DNA from: Schizochytrium sp. TIO01
Lineage: Eukaryota > Sar > Bigyra > Thraustochytrida > Thraustochytriidae
NCBI GenBank assembly: GCA_004764695.1
Contig: SMSO01000033.1
Location: 635,001 to 699,000 of the forward strand
DNA length: 64,000 bases
Direction of reading: 5' to 3'
Shown here piece by piece: positions 8,867 to 18,781 of the stretch (positions within the stretch are counted from its first letter, which is position 1; each line of letters opens with the position of its first letter). Under the pieces are notes generated by a model. It ran no database searches. It was not told where the DNA came from and saw only the letters and a list, made by a program, of their open reading frames with translations. The translations under genes and the position numbers were made by a program.

Positions 8867-10083
8867 TGTGACGTTGCAAAGCTTTATTCCGTTGCCTGCC
8901 TCAGGGTGCTTCCCGAAGTTCTCTCGGCAACTCCCAATTTTGGTTTTGGATGCTGGTCCTTCAAGTCGTTCTTCCACTGCGCTTACAAACAGGGTATCTA
9001 TCTATCTATCTATCTATCTATCAATGTATGTATGTATGTATCTATCTATCTATACATGCATTTATGTAATGCATGTCTCCGTGCAAATCTACTTACCTCG
9101 GGGGGCGCCTTTCCTAGTGCCGTCAGGCGTCAAGTGAACAAAGGAGGTCCCGTCGTCCGTGCCGCCACCCTGCTCGCTACGCGTGTTCTCAAAGCGCAGT
9201 TCTTTAGACCCTCGCGCTCCACGCCCAAGATCGAGAGCTTCATCAAGCGGCTTCCGCTGCGTTTCTCCACTCCACCGCCGCGTGACTGGCGGCGACTGCC
9301 CGAGCCTTGGCACCCGCATCACGAGCAGAGCCAATCGCTCGCCGCTCAAACAAGCATCCGCCTCCAAGGTCATTTCTCGAGCCGCTCTCGTCCAATCCAA
9401 ACCCGAGCGTGTCTTGAGCTCGAAGTTTGCGCTGCTGCTTCAAATCCAAGCTCGTCCATGGTCCCACAAAAGAGGAATGAGAACAATCTCGGCACTGCCG
9501 TCACACGCGACCCTCGAATCCCCACAGCCCGCATTTATTTGTGGGTATCAGTAAGCTAGTTTTCGCGCACTGTGGAAAGCTGAGGGGACCCGCAGCGCCG
9601 CGAAGCACATCGCGAACGCCAGTGTGGTGAGCGAACTTTGGGGGTCGTGCATGACATGTGAGGTCGCGCGAAGTAGAACTGCGCCAGAGACTTCAGCGCC
9701 TGAAAGCTGCAAAGCAGGAAGAGCAAGCAAGATCTCGCGTTCGATCGGGTGGCCGGACCGTGGTCGGGCTCAGAGGTCGCTCGCTGGCTGGCTGCCAGTC
9801 GCGCCTCAGCCTGAGCTGGGTTCCCTCCGCAGAGGGAGTCCGGCTGCGGCACATGGAGTAACCCGTGCGACGGAAGAACTTGAACTTGAACTTGATCCTC
9901 CACTCCAGCTCGCAAGATCGGTGCGCCTGGAGCAGAAACTGCTGCTTGATTTGGCTTGGTTTGGCTTGGCTTGGCGGCGTCTTGCTGGCGTCAGGGCGCT
10001 CCAGAAAAGGACAAGGGCGAGGACCAGTCCGTGATTGGGGCTCCGGACTGCTGCTGCTGCTGTCTTGGAGGGTACGGAGAAAG
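8867..10083. promoter_or_regulatory. GC-rich divergent intergenic region between the paralogues
   Basis: About 1.2 kb that must carry the promoters of both paralogues. Apart from the microsatellite it is clearly richer in G and C than the flanking spacers, especially 9100-10080. Being GC-rich it is open in several frames on both strands (for example 9089-9400 minus and 9159-9554 plus), and none of these begins convincingly. A phrase of TTTGGCTTGG-type repeats lies at 9948-9975. I infer a shared CpG-type promoter block, which the sequence alone cannot prove. Confidence 0.4.
8995..9054. repeat. TCTA/TGTA tetranucleotide microsatellite
   Basis: About 28 bp of TCTA units, then TGTA units, then TCTA again, between the two divergent cysteine-rich paralogues and upstream of the minus-strand copy. 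Confidence 0.95.
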
Positions 10084-10605
10084 ATGATTGACGAGACCGA
10101 TGGCCTTGAAGGGGGAGGTGAAGAGAAAGGGTCTGCGCTTCCGACGACTTCAGAAGAGCCGTCGCAACAGCTGCTGAGCCGAAGCGGAGGCGCTGAGACC
10201 GATTTGGAGAATAGGAGCTTTGCAAGGCTGCTCTGCAACTCAGGCCAGGAGCGAAGCGAGTTTGGTCTCCTGCAGCAGCCCCAAGAGAATCTCCAGACGG
10301 CAGACCTGCAAGACGCAACACAGCGTCGAGGCGTCTTTCGCATGAGTACCCGCGCGACCTCGTCGCCCAAGATTATGAACTATTACCAAGCTAAGCCTGC
10401 GATCATCGTGGGTAATAATGACCCAAGGCTACATGAAAGGGGTGTCACCGGCAAGGTGGAGTACGAGGAAGAGAGGTACTGCGGTCGTAAGTCATGGATC
10501 CTGGCGCTCTTTGGGCTCCCGTGTGTCGTTTGCTGCCCATGTGACCGCAGAACTATAGTCACCGAGCTCACCTCTGGCCGGCGTGTTGTCCTCGGAGATA
10601 CCTGA
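10084..10605 (+). CDS. Small cysteine-rich protein, paralogue B of a divergent pair
   Basis: A 173-residue protein from ATG 10084; an upstream in-frame extension starts only at a GTG and encodes low-complexity Leu/Arg sequence. The N-terminal 100 residues are acidic and Gln/Ser-rich. An internal Met near residue 96 (MSTRATSSPK) could be an alternative start giving a product closer in size to paralogue A. The C-terminal domain reads RYCGRKSWILALFGLP, then CVVCCPCDRR, then a GRRVVL strand, and aligns residue by residue with the copy at 8501-8866. Five Cys within about 20 residues beside a hydrophobic helix suggest lipidation or metal binding. The head-to-head arrangement points to an inverted local duplication with possible co-regulation. 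Function unknown. Confidence 0.8.
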   Translation: MIDETDGLEGGGEEKGSALPTTSEEPSQQLLSRSGGAETDLENRSFARLLCNSGQERSEFGLLQQPQENLQTADLQDATQRRGVFRMSTRATSSPKIMNYYQAKPAIIVGNNDPRLHERGVTGKVEYEEERYCGRKSWILALFGLPCVVCCPCDRRTIVTELTSGRRVVLGDT

Positions 10606-12460
10606 ATATAGCGAAGATGTCTCTCTGAGTTAGGCTTTTTACTGGGCCAGGAGGGCCTGTAGCCCATCACAAGTGTATTTTTTATTTAGTATACTGAAAA
10701 AAAAAATGTAAGCGTCCCAGCAGCTGCAAAACAGTGCGGATCCCCGTCAATGATGACAATTAAACGTCAAGGTCTCTAACCACAGACAGGCTCGTGCTCC
10801 TTATTTAAAGGGCGTGCGTTGCTGTTGTGCCCGTTAATTTTACCTATGAAGGACAAGCTCTACTCAAAATTTTAAAAGGAAGAAAAAAGATCGCGGGCGA
10901 CGGAATTTGGCCCTGGCAAGGATCGCGTGGAAGTGGAAGTGGAATAATCTGAAGATGAGCTAGGTTTCTTGTTGCGATACCTCCTGTAATCAAGAAGGAC
11001 GAGGGTGAGTACTACCTACTACCTACAACAAACAAAACCTCCCAGGCTATTAATGCATAATGAAAGAGGCCCTGGCTTCGTGAGTTTTCCCTTGCAAATA
11101 GACCAGCAAGATGCAATTCAAAGAGATCAAAGCAAGATATCACGCGATGACCATACGACCTTAGGTAGTGTTCGTAACTCTGGATAAGATGAGTCTTAGC
11201 AGAGATCAACAACGCCAGGGACAAGATCATAAACAGGTTAATTTTTATGGGCTTGGCAACACATGATCGCTTCTGCCTAGTTCTCCTAGAGAACTTCAGG
11301 AAAAAATAAGTCCATTCTACTACAGCTCAGGCAAGGATAGAGAGCACCCAAATAGATTCATAATTCTAATTTAAATATTCAAGTAAAGCAGAAGTAACTC
11401 CGTTTGCTCTTTATTTCATTTGAGGCTTTGTGCACGAAAAGTTCCAATGCAACTTTTCAATTCTGATTTCCCAAGATCATCGTTAGCATACTTTTGAGCT
11501 AATCTGACGCAATAGAGTTAGAAGCGGCCGCTGATGCGGACTTGCACACGCGTTTCGACTTGATGTATTTGCGAACGCTTCTTCAGCCGTTAACATCGTT
11601 TGGGATACGTGCATGATTCGTTCCTGCCATGTTCCAACGGAAATGCACAGATTGAGCGAATCATTCATGACAGTTGTGGGGGGCTAAGCAGAACAATTAT
11701 CATTGTCATCGCCTTAGTAACTAAATGAGAAAAAGCAAGCTCCTCTATTTTCACTTCAATCTGAACTTTCAAGAACTTATAGGGCGTATTTTACTCACAG
11801 TATAACAATCTTCGATTTTTTTAATTTTTTAATTTTCTAAATATTAACCATTCTCTTGAAAACCATAATTCTTCTTATAGTTTTTTTATTAACATAATTC
11901 TTACGGCTGTTAGAGAGTTGCCTACAAATCCTGAGGCGCTCATAAGTACATAGCGCCTTGCAATACCGGCAGATTGAGGCAGAACACCCCAATAACTACC
12001 TTGTTCAAAGAAGACATTGAATAAGAAGAACACCAGAACATGTTTTGTGTAAGGAGTGTAGTTAATTAGATTGAATGAACGAAATCAAGAGATCAAGTCA
12101 CTGGAGAACATCAGGAAAAAGGCGCCAAGGGAGTACAGTGCAAGAGATTCACCTACCATATACAATTTAGTTTGTAGAATTTCGAAAGAAATTGAACATG
12201 ATGACAATATTCATTGATAGGTTTGAAGACAATTTAATTTGTGTAGAAGATCCGCCATGCAAAGAAGTAGCTCAACTCAGGAACAAGTGGAGAACACGCC
12301 ACATTTTTTTTTTGGCCATGAGACAGTTCAAGCCAGCCATGAGCAAGAGGTGGAAATAAGACGTGGCCGTATAGATCTGCGAAAATCGCTCTGCAGTTTC
12401 GCAACAAATGCTTGGGGAATCAAGATTTAATACTTGGGATATCAGGAGCGCAAATCTCAC
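10606..12460. other. AT-rich spacer with a possible gene relic
   Basis: A spacer of about 1.85 kb. Except for the open fragments at 11416-11762 on the minus strand (listed separately) it shows no coding signal. Poly-T/poly-A rich sequence lies at 11810-11890. Confidence 0.55.
11416..11762 (-). pseudogene. Possible frameshifted gene relic, family unknown
   Basis: On the minus strand four successive segments in different frames look codon-like and would join by one-base shifts into one stretch of about 110 residues. They run from 11762 to 11672, then 11668 (an ATG) to about 11560, then about 11550-11500, then 11500-11416, ending at a stop. The residues alternate in an amphipathic way with many K, E and A, but I recognise no family. 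Segments this short can be open by chance, so this is a weak call. Confidence 0.22.
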
Positions 12461-13885
12461 TTAGAGATCTGAGCGTGAGAGGCTCTCAAGGACGCTGTTG
12501 CCCTGCTCAAAGAAGGCATGGAGAAGTTGATAGTTGGTGTACAAGTCCTGGACGGCGCATTGCTCGCGGATCGAGTGCATAGAGAGCTGGGGAACGCCAA
12601 CGTCGACAGTGCGAATGCCTGTATTGGCCGCAATGATGGGCCCAATGGTTGTACCACAGGGGCAGTCGTTACGCACCACAAACTCCTGGACGGGGAGGTT
12701 GTTACGGCGCGCAAGCTCGCGAACAAAGAACCCAGTGACAGCGTTAGTAGCGTAGCGCTGATTGTCGTTCGTCTTAATGACAGTACCTGCGTTCATCTTA
12801 GGGGCGTGGTTTTGCTCGTGCTTAGATGCGTAGTTCGGGTGCACAGCGTGGGCGCCGTCTGCGCTGAGCAAGAAGCTCTTGGCGAGTCCGATGCGAAATG
12901 ACTCTAAATCGCCCTCCTTGATAAAGCAGTTGGAGATACGCTCTACAGCATCGCGCATGATGGGCGATCCTGCGCCAACATTACTCTCAGAACCGCACTC
13001 CTCGTGATCAAAGAGCACCACCACGGACACAGAGTTCTCCTTAGCAATGTTGCTATCCGTAGCAAAGTCCGAGAGCGCCTCGATACTTGTAAAACAGTGC
13101 ATCTGATTATCAAGGCGTGGGCTGAAGATGAATGCATCGTCAAGGCCTCCAATCGTAGCTCCCTGAGTGTCTGCCAGCGTGAGTTCCATATCTACGATCT
13201 CCTCTGCCTTGCATCCGATCTCCTTTGCAAGAAGCTCCAAGAACTCCGGCCCATGGCGTTTATCCAGTCCACCTGAAACCTCGGGTTCTTTGTTGAGCGT
13301 CTCATTCACAACGCCCAAAATCGGGGTGAGGTTATCCTCCTTGTTGAACTTGAAAGCGTTGCGCTCATCTGCAGATTGCAAATGAATCGCAAGATTTGGC
13401 ACTCGTAGAACAGGCTTGCGCACGTGTACGAGGGTCTCCTTGTAGGATCCCTCGCCGGTGCGCAAGATCACACGGCCTGCCACGCCGAGGTCGCGGTCAA
13501 ACCAGGTGTGCCATAGTCCACCTCCATAGCACTCAACGCCGACCTGGAGATAGCCGCTCTTGGACCTCTTAGAGACAGGCTTGACCTTGAGAGCAGGGCT
13601 ATCGGTGTGGGCGCCGACAACCTTGAAAGGGTTTCCTGCTTCAAAGTTACCTCCGACGGCGAAGGCGACGATGGTGCTTGCGTTTCTGGTGTAGTAGTAC
13701 TTTCCGTTCTGCTTCACGTTGCCTTTCCAGTGAACATCCTCACGGATACGCTGGAAATCACAAGCCTCAAGACGCTTGACGGTTTGAGAAACGCAGTGGA
13801 AGGGCGTCGGGCTTCCGTCCACGAACTGCGTGAACTTGCTAGCAAAGTCGCGAGCTCCCGCGCCTGAGGACGCTGCGGAGCTCAT
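12461..13885 (-). CDS. DNPEP: Aspartyl aminopeptidase (peptidase family M18)
   Basis: A cytosolic or vacuolar zinc metallopeptidase that removes N-terminal Asp or Glu from peptides. The 474-residue length matches the family, and the ATG at 13885 starts the usual short lead before the conserved FVDGSPTPFHCV. Visible active-site motifs: VGAHTDSPALKVKP near residue 90 (first metal His), SPRLDNQ near 260 (bridging Asp), FDHEECGS near 298 (catalytic and metal-binding Glu), the dimer-loop motif DGAHAVHPNY near 345, and the C-terminal GVPQLSMHSIRE with the last metal His. All key residues are there, so the enzyme should be active. Codons end more often in C or G than in most neighbours, in line with high expression. 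The next gene upstream lies 2.6 kb away on the same strand. Confidence 0.97.
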   Translation of the reverse strand: MSSAASSGAGARDFASKFTQFVDGSPTPFHCVSQTVKRLEACDFQRIREDVHWKGNVKQNGKYYYTRNASTIVAFAVGGNFEAGNPFKVVGAHTDSPALKVKPVSKRSKSGYLQVGVECYGGGLWHTWFDRDLGVAGRVILRTGEGSYKETLVHVRKPVLRVPNLAIHLQSADERNAFKFNKEDNLTPILGVVNETLNKEPEVSGGLDKRHGPEFLELLAKEIGCKAEEIVDMELTLADTQGATIGGLDDAFIFSPRLDNQMHCFTSIEALSDFATDSNIAKENSVSVVVLFDHEECGSESNVGAGSPIMRDAVERISNCFIKEGDLESFRIGLAKSFLLSADGAHAVHPNYASKHEQNHAPKMNAGTVIKTNDNQRYATNAVTGFFVRELARRNNLPVQEFVVRNDCPCGTTIGPIIAANTGIRTVDVGVPQLSMHSIREQCAVQDLYTNYQLLHAFFEQGNSVLESLSRSDL

Positions 13886-16477
13886 CTTGCGAAGCGAGGT
13901 CGCGAGCAGCTTGCTAATTCAAACGAGCGGTTTTTTTGGAGTTGTTACGCTGCGAGACAGCGATCACAAGGCACGGAGACGCAATAAGAAGAATCAGTGC
14001 ACACGACCTGCGCGCGATGGAGTTAGCGGTCTGCTGCTGCTCAAGAACAAGTTTCTTCCTTCGAGACGTTGTTTGATACTAAGTCTAGTTCATCATATGA
14101 ATGTCTAAGTAATTAAGTAGAAGTAGAAGATAGGATCTTTTCTCACGAATTAAGAGAAAGAAAGAGATGAGTTATAGTAATAAAAGAAAGGGAAAGAAAG
14201 ACGTTGTTGCTGTTATTTTGTCATCATATTATCCCAGTTCTTGCGATCTGCGTCGAATGGACCAACCTGTGCTAACTTCAGGCTGCAGGCTGCTCAAGAA
14301 AGCGCAGGCAAAGAACACCATCTTGTTATTTAACGCAACGCCATACGCTGACAGACCGAATAAATGAGTTGCTTGGCGAAGGACAAATTCTTTTTGTCCA
14401 TCGTTTTTGGCAAAGTCGCGGTGTCAATTTAATCCGCCGCTTTGTTGCCGGGCGACGAGCCTCTTGCACCTGGAAAGCTCATTTATGGACACAGGATTAG
14501 GCTGCACCCTGCGTAATTGTTCTTTGGGAATGCATGCCTTGCTCAGGGTTGGTTCAATCTCGAGCTTAAGTCACCAAATGTAAGATTTGTGTTTGGGTTC
14601 TGAGTAAAAAATAAAATGAAATAAAACCACCAAAACATAAAGTCGCATCTCATTATCTTTTGGTGCAAACAAGCGGATCAGGGAAACCTTGTAAAAAATA
14701 TCTCACCGAGCCTACTATCATGTTTTGCGCAACCAAAACTACCAGGCTGTCCTTGATATCGCTTAGGTGACAATTGAGACAGGTTTGGATGACTAGTGTT
14801 AAATGTTAAATAAAACATGGCTCGTCCGAATCTTAATTTTAGGAAATAATATTTACATAGCACGATCAATCCATCACGATCTGCAAAAGCACGGGCAATG
14901 TCTCATTTTTACAGCAAAAGAGGGTGTAGAAGCCTGCTTGCTCGAATAGAAATAGCATGGAAAACCGATCATAGGCATTTAAAAAAAAAAGAACAACAAA
15001 TAGAAGAGACAACGCAACCAATGGTAGATTTGTGCTTCGCTTCATTTTTGTGGGCTGCAGGCCACGTGCTTTCTCAAGACTGAAAATTGTGAAAGTGGAA
15101 TTGCTGAATTCAATGCGTGCGAAGGTGAAGAAAAAGACCTTGCGTGTGAGGCACAGTGTAACGGTGACTTGAGAACTTGCAAGATGAGACGGCAATGAAA
15201 TAGAGAAATAGATAAAAGAAAAGCAGAGCCATCACGGTGTAAATTTTTGTAAAATGAATGAATGTATATCATAAACCTACTATTTTTATCATGGCATATA
15301 GATGGCATCGAGTCTGCAGACAGCCAAGCAGACATTGTTATCACGTGTAGTATTGGCAGCCTCAGCCGCAGGAAGAAAAATAGCAGCGACGGCGGAGGCG
15401 ACCTTCTCAGAGTAGGCCTAGAGTCAATAGTCAACGAAAGTACCAAACAAAAGATAACAAACAGCACTATCACTTTTCGAAGCTTGCAAAGCTTTTGTTT
15501 GCTGTCTGTGTTTTGTCGGCATGTTGGTGGGATTTAATTTCCGTGTGTTCTCGCGTGTATGATGTTTTATTATATAGTGAGTTCACTGTAGGACCGAAGG
15601 TAGGTGGTACAGGGGTACCAAATATGGAGGGAACATTATTCTTGATTCGACTTCCAACGTGAATCAAAATCAAAATGCATCTTCGCATCTTTTATACTGT
15701 CTTATTCGTCCAAGAGAATATTTTGTACTTGGGGAGGAAACTGTCTGTGAAAAGCAATGGCAAGTATATGCCTGCATGAAGCACTAGCAAGCGACAGGAC
15801 ATTAAAAAGCGCACATCAAAACACCCTTTCTTTTCCATAGAACTAGGTGAGGGGGATTGGGGGTGGGGGTTGTGTATTTTTAGATAAAGTAGTTTCACTG
15901 TGAGCCTCCAATTTAACTCTCGCCTTGACCTGTTGTTCCATAAGTTTAAACAAATTTGCCGAGTCCGCATAATAGTGCGCTAATTTGCCGTCCTCTAACT
16001 CAACCGAGACAGTCTCAATAAGATGATAATCTGTAACTACGAGCAACACCCGTAAGGGGTCCGAATATAACTTCTATGCTGTGGTTCTGCAGGGGGAAAA
16101 AGGGATGGGAAGCTTAAAGAAGGTGCAGGGATGGCGCGTAAGACCAAAAGGAAACTAGACAACATGGAAAGCGGAGCACCTTTTAAACGAGAGAGCCGGG
16201 TTAGACACTAGTTGCACACGCTGCTTAGTTTCTTTTCCTGTTAGGGAAGTTTATATGATCATGAATAGAATGCACAAAAAGAGGATGCTTCATGAATGCA
16301 TAAATACACAGATGGACGCACGAATTCACATAGAGATAGATGAGAGGGGGAGATAGAAAGGAGTCCTATCATCAATCAAAAGAAGCGAATCACTTGGCTA
16401 GTTGGTAGGTAAGTCAGTCAGGCTTTACTAAATGCTGAGAAAGGAACAGCAATAAGAACATAAAGGCATGGATAAGA
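13886..16477. other. Spacer between aminopeptidase and TTL-like gene
   Basis: A spacer of about 2.6 kb. It contains one exon-like fragment (15843-16073, minus, listed separately). Other reading frames of 60-140 codons (for example 15042-15473 minus, 15262-15537 plus) lack recognisable features. Purine-rich text at 14100-14220 and 16310-16380 is simple sequence. Confidence 0.5.
15843..16073 (-). other. Exon-like open segment, hypothetical
   Basis: A minus-strand segment of about 77 codons ending at a stop at 15843. It begins just after a plausible splice acceptor (pyrimidine-rich tract, CATAG at 16074-16078). The peptide has a strand-like hydrophobic start (VLLVVTDYH), an acidic turn, a helical section rich in K, E and Q, and a Pro-rich end. 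No partner exon is identifiable upstream, where only about 400 bp remain before the TTL-like stop. It may be the 3' exon of a small gene, or a relic. Confidence 0.25.
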
Positions 16478-18781
16478 TCAAAACTCATCCTCAGAGGCCA
16501 CGACGGGACTTCGAAGGTTTTTCGATGAAGATGAAGAAGCAGAGGATGATGATGATGCCTTGGGCTTGGACTTTGATGAGGATCCCGAAGACGACGACGA
16601 AGAAGAAGAAGCAGAAGCAGCAGAAGAAGAGGAAATTGAAGTTCCAGCCGAAGAAGAGACAGCCACCGAAGTCTCAGAGTCATCTTCACTGTCCTCATCA
16701 CCTGCCCCTGCAGAAGACGAGGACCCTGAAAGTGACGAGCTCGACGAGCTTGATGAGGAAGATGCTTTCTTAACACGCATGCCTCCAGTCTCTGGAGTCA
16801 CCTCTGCAATTGCCTTGCTGTCTTGAAGTAGAGTGATAATCTGATGAATTCTGAAGCGACGTCCATCAGCGTGAGCCGCTTTAGGGTCCACAGGAGATTT
16901 GGCTGCTTCTGTGTCTCTCATGTGACGCAAGAAGCGTCCAAATGCTTCTGCACTTGCTGCATGAGGGTACACGGGCCTAAACCCTCCGAGCCGCGAGTGC
17001 TCACGGAATGTGGCAAGGAGATATTGAAGGTGATCGGCTCCGAGGGCGCTTCCCTCCTTGGAAACGCCTACAGATTGAACCCATTTTGCGAGTCTTGCTG
17101 CAAGTTTTGGTGCCGCCGGCTCCTGGTTGAATACGAGCGAGACAAGGTCACGAGCCATGTAACGTTTGGTGAAATCGTAGTGTGTCTTGCCGTTGCCTGT
17201 AAGCCTCAAGCTGGGTTCTCCGTTGATCTCCACAACACGCGGGTCAAGAGAGGCGTCAAAAAGAAGATCAACACCAAGGAGCTGGTAGCAGTTTTCGCAC
17301 ATGAATCCTTCCGGCTCCATGTGGCGCAGAAACTCGGTCTCGCCTGAGAGCAGGGCCATCCCGATAGCTCTTTGCATGCGTGGGAATACGTCTCGAAAGA
17401 AGTCGACCTTAAAGTGCTCCATGAGGTATTCGCTCAGCTTCTTGAAGGACCAAGTAATGTCCTTGAGTTGAGCACCCTCTACCTTCTTGTTAAGCGAGGT
17501 GTTGGTCAGGCACGCCTCCTTATGGTTCTTGCAATCGGGCGTGTAAGGGCTCGTGCTAATACGCACAAGGCCTCTGCTGTATACGTAAGCGCGAAGAGGG
17601 TAGATGGAGGTGCAGAGCACGTAGCAACGCATGTCCCACTTGAAGTTGTTTACATTTCCGTCGATACCGGGTTTGGTGATCAAATGGGGGTCGTCAAGGT
17701 AGGTCTGCACAACGTTTTGTGTCAGACGTTCGTTCTCGAGAGCGTCGAGGCCATCGACGATATAGATTCCCATGCCTGCTCCAAGAGACCTTGGCTTTGA
17801 AATAAACCTATTGACACTATTGTCCTTTGCAAACTTGACCATCTGCGGGTAGTCTGTGGGCATGACCCAACATGGAAACGTGAATGAGAGCAGGTCGAGA
17901 TCCTGCAAACCTTGGGTTGCCGCCGATATAGTGCGGCAGAACTTATGTTTGCTCCAAAGCACATCTCTCAACGCCTGAATTCGGTTTACTTTACGGGTCT
18001 TGCCAATTGCAATGAACTCTTTCGGGTCAAAACAATGATCTGTGTTGAACGAGAGGCAAACAATCACATTATAGTCCAATCCCTTGAGCTGGCTCACCGT
18101 ATACATTCCCGTTTTGGGCCTTGAAAGCACTGTGATATCCTCTCGTGCAAATCCTGCTTTGTATACTGGAAGGTCTCTCTTGACGTATCCAGCTTGACCC
18201 AGAGGCAAAACCTTTAGCTCGGTATGGTTCCAGCCTGCGTTCATGCCAGTTTCGAGCCTTGTGAGAACCCTGAGCAGGGTCGAAGCCGACAGGGACCCCA
18301 CGTCCGTCGTCTCAACGCCTTTGCTCCTTAGAGTTTTAATTTCATGCGGTAGAACCCTCCCGAAACCACCGAGGTCTCTCTGAATCCTTTCGAGAGCGCT
18401 AAGTCCGTCGTCGATTGGGGCTTTATCCTCCTGACTGTTTCTCCTTTTTTGGTCCAAAATCTGCTGCTGTTTCTGCAGGTTGTGGTTCACAAGACCATCG
18501 ATACCAGAATCTTCATCCAGGCCATCGAGGCCGTCCGTGTCGTCACTGTCGAGGCCGTCAGCGGATCTCATGCCAGAGAAATGCAAAGCTGGGGAGGTTC
18601 GAGAGGCCTGAAGGGCATGGAGCACAATAATGAGCGAGACCAGGGCCAAGACGGCACCGACGCGGTGAGGACTGCTTTTGCATGTAAGAAGCAGTAAGCG
18701 TAAACGACGTACAATCTCTTCCTTCGAGTACGGAACGGGCTTCGTCCTCTTGCGCCGTTTCGAGCCGGACTTGGAGCCCAT
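16478..18781 (-). CDS. Tubulin-tyrosine ligase family protein with N-terminal membrane anchor
   Basis: An ATP-grasp amino-acid ligase of the TTL/TTLL superfamily, whose known members add Tyr, Glu or Gly to tubulin or other proteins. The 767-residue frame starts at ATG 18781. Residues 1-35 are strongly basic and residues 40-62 form one hydrophobic helix, giving a type II signal-anchor. The catalytic domain spans about 190-540. It shows FISKPRSLGAGMGIYIVD near 328 (ATP lysine and glycine loop), WDMRCYVLCTSIYPLRAY near 380, a TNTSLNKK segment, and LGVDLLFD...VVEINGEPSL near 500 (metal-binding Asp, Glu and Asn). The last 100 residues are poly-Ser with acidic patches, encoded by a GAA/GAC-rich tract. 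A signal-anchor would place the enzyme on the lumenal side, unlike cytosolic tubulin-modifying TTLLs, so its substrate may not be tubulin. Confidence 0.9.
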   Translation of the reverse strand: MGSKSGSKRRKRTKPVPYSKEEIVRRLRLLLLTCKSSPHRVGAVLALVSLIIVLHALQASRTSPALHFSGMRSADGLDSDDTDGLDGLDEDSGIDGLVNHNLQKQQQILDQKRRNSQEDKAPIDDGLSALERIQRDLGGFGRVLPHEIKTLRSKGVETTDVGSLSASTLLRVLTRLETGMNAGWNHTELKVLPLGQAGYVKRDLPVYKAGFAREDITVLSRPKTGMYTVSQLKGLDYNVIVCLSFNTDHCFDPKEFIAIGKTRKVNRIQALRDVLWSKHKFCRTISAATQGLQDLDLLSFTFPCWVMPTDYPQMVKFAKDNSVNRFISKPRSLGAGMGIYIVDGLDALENERLTQNVVQTYLDDPHLITKPGIDGNVNNFKWDMRCYVLCTSIYPLRAYVYSRGLVRISTSPYTPDCKNHKEACLTNTSLNKKVEGAQLKDITWSFKKLSEYLMEHFKVDFFRDVFPRMQRAIGMALLSGETEFLRHMEPEGFMCENCYQLLGVDLLFDASLDPRVVEINGEPSLRLTGNGKTHYDFTKRYMARDLVSLVFNQEPAAPKLAARLAKWVQSVGVSKEGSALGADHLQYLLATFREHSRLGGFRPVYPHAASAEAFGRFLRHMRDTEAAKSPVDPKAAHADGRRFRIHQIITLLQDSKAIAEVTPETGGMRVKKASSSSSSSSSSLSGSSSSAGAGDEDSEDDSETSVAVSSSAGTSISSSSAASASSSSSSSSGSSSKSKPKASSSSSASSSSSKNLRSPVVASEDEF

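Noticed and set aside
9089-9400. Minus-strand open frame of 104 codons in the GC-rich block between the paralogues
   Set aside because: It starts at a TTG, overlaps open frames on the other strand, and GC-rich DNA is short of stop codons; not strong enough to call an exon.
9159-9554. Plus-strand open frame of 131 codons in the same block
   Set aside because: Arg/Ser-rich composition typical of a shadow frame in GC-rich DNA; no homology recognised.
9693-10370. Minus-strand open frame of 225 codons
   Set aside because: Antisense shadow of paralogue B and its GC-rich leader.
15042-15473. Minus-strand frame of 143 codons
   Set aside because: Leu/Ser/Phe-rich composition of AT-rich antisense DNA; starts without a credible context and has no motif.
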